The notes beneath the pieces are model-generated. The model was given only the letters and a program-made list of their open reading frames with translations. It made no database searches and was not told the origin of the DNA. A program made the position numbers and the translations under genes. A DNA stretch of 12,881 nt from JBELMB01 sp042088665 (lineage in GTDB: Bacteria > Pseudomonadota > Alphaproteobacteria > Rhodobacterales > Rhodobacteraceae), in contig JBELMB010000149.1 of NCBI GenBank assembly GCA_042088665.1, positions 1-12,881 of the forward strand. Reading direction: 5' to 3'. Below are positions 11,753-12,881 of this stretch, one piece after another (the first letter of the stretch is position 1; each line of letters begins with the position of its first letter).

Positions 11753-12881
11753 TCAGCCGGGCAACAAGAACAAGGTGATCGCCGGGAAGGCCACCAACAG
11801 CACAACCCGCACCAGGTCCGATGCCACGTAATAGAGCACCGCGCCATAGGTTTTCACCATCGGCGTCTCCGGATCCATCGCATTGATCACAAAGAGGTTC
11901 ATCCCGACAGGCGGCGTAATCAGCCCGACCTCCACCACGATCAGCACAAGGATGCCGAACCAGATCGCCACATGCTCGTCGCTCATGCCGAAATCCAGCG
12001 CCGTGATCACCGGAAAGAAGATCGGAATCGTCAGAAGGATCATAGACAGGCTGTCCATGAAACAGCCCAGCACAAGGTAGATCACAAGGATCACCGCCAG
12101 CACGGCCAGCGGCGACATGCCCAGTTCCACCACCCAGTTCGACAGCTCCTGCGGCACGCGAGTGCGCGCGAGGAAGGCGTTGTAGAACGCCGCGCCCAAA
12201 ACAATGAAAAAGATCATCGCCGAAGAGCGCGCCGTATCAGAAAAGCTGTCCAGAAGCGTGCGCCGCGTCAACCCGCCGTTCACCAAGGCGATCAGCCCGG
12301 TGCCCAGCGCGCCAACGGCCGCGCCTTCGGTCGGGGTGAAGATCCCTCCGTAGATGCCACCCACCACGGCAATGAACACCAACAGCACCGGCCAGACGTC
12401 CAGCAAGGCCCGCATCCGCTGTGCATAAGGCACACGGGGGCGCACCCCGGCAGAGCCCGGGTTCACCCGCACATAGATCGAGACCGCCGCCATATAGCCC
12501 AGCGCCGCGATCACGCCCGGCACGAAGGCCGCCAGAAACAGCTTGGCGATGTTCTGCTCGGTCAGGATGGCATAGATCACCAGCACCACCGAGGGCGGGA
12601 TCAGGATGCCCAGCGTGCCCCCCGCCGCCAGAGTGGCCGTGGAAAACCCGCCGTCATAGCCATAGCGTTTGAGTTCCGGCAGAGCCACGCGGCTCATCGT
12701 GGCCGCCGTGGCCAGCGAAGACCCGCAGATCGCGCCAAAACCTGCGCAGGCGCCGATGGCCGCCATGGCCACGCCCCCCTTGCGGTGGCCCAGCCAGCTT
12801 TCCGCTGCCTTGAACAGCGACTGGCTCATGCCGCCCAGTGTCGCGAAATATCCCATCAGCAGGAACATCGGCACGATGGAC
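11753..12881 (-). CDS. TRAP transporter large permease subunit (DctM family), 5'-truncated by window edge
   Basis: The frame is open to the right edge, with about 376 of the roughly 430 residues usual for the family; the start codon is outside the window. It is an inner-membrane protein with many hydrophobic segments, which forms the ion-driven transport channel of a tripartite periplasmic transporter. Recognisable DctM stretches are VPMFLLMGYFA (near the visible start), GACAGFGAICGSSLATAATM, GTLGILIPPSVVLVIYAI, GGIFTPTEGAAVGALGTG and VGLITPPVGMNLFVINAM. The proline-containing IPPS and TPPVG motifs are the conserved re-entrant segments. The small permease and binding protein would lie further right. 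Location next to the box genes suggests an aromatic acid substrate such as benzoate, but this is not shown by the sequence. Confidence 0.93.
   Translation of the reverse strand, partial: SIVPMFLLMGYFATLGGMSQSLFKAAESWLGHRKGGVAMAAIGACAGFGAICGSSLATAATMSRVALPELKRYGYDGGFSTATLAAGGTLGILIPPSVVLVIYAILTEQNIAKLFLAAFVPGVIAALGYMAAVSIYVRVNPGSAGVRPRVPYAQRMRALLDVWPVLLVFIAVVGGIYGGIFTPTEGAAVGALGTGLIALVNGGLTRRTLLDSFSDTARSSAMIFFIVLGAAFYNAFLARTRVPQELSNWVVELGMSPLAVLAVILVIYLVLGCFMDSLSMILLTIPIFFPVITALDFGMSDEHVAIWFGILVLIVVEVGLITPPVGMNLFVINAMDPETPMVKTYGAVLYYVASDLVRVVLLVAFPAITLFLLPG

Overview
The window is GC-rich and tightly packed, and every gene with support lies on the minus strand. It carries a cluster for aerobic benzoate breakdown by the CoA-epoxide (box) route. 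The protein sequences, the SDR and TRAP types, the DUF309 neighbour and the base composition suggest an alphaproteobacterium, probably Rhodobacterales (Roseobacter group). This assignment comes from family resemblance only, not from a database search.

In transcription order (high to low coordinates) the layout is as follows. First comes a TRAP transporter large permease, cut by the right edge (12881-11753), then an SDR dehydrogenase (11641-10880). A 570-nt control region follows. Next is a tightly coupled trio: benzoate-CoA ligase bclA (10309-8768), an alpha/beta hydrolase (8768-7947) and a DUF309 protein (7950-7507). A compact promoter/operator then leads into boxC (7455-5794). A 339-nt leader with a tandem array and a hairpin precedes boxB (5454-4003). 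Then come a 54-residue cysteine-motif protein too short for most gene callers (3942-3778), boxA (3519-2335), a 4HBT-type thioesterase (2218-1793) and boxR (1740-826). The last gene is an enoyl-CoA hydratase or hydratase/dehydrogenase fusion cut by the left edge (694-1).

The genes form a pathway. BclA makes benzoyl-CoA. BoxA (NADPH-dependent reductase) and BoxB (di-iron epoxidase) make 2,3-epoxybenzoyl-CoA. BoxC opens the ring to 3,4-didehydroadipyl-CoA semialdehyde plus formate. The hydratase and possibly the SDR fit the later beta-oxidation steps to 3-oxoadipyl-CoA. The semialdehyde dehydrogenase (BoxD) and the thiolase are not in the window. The thioesterase may rescue CoA, and BoxR is the expected benzoyl-CoA-responsive repressor.

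The most interesting non-textbook signals are four. (1) A TGCA-N6-TGCA palindrome fills the 16-bp spacer of a predicted boxC promoter, and related sites lie upstream of bclA; this matches the operator described for BoxR/BzdR. (2) A tiny CX2CX2CX3C protein sits between boxB and boxA. (3) A hairpin repeat brackets boxB in inverted orientation and occurs again after the TRAP gene. (4) A 27-bp tandem array of small hairpins lies in the boxB leader.
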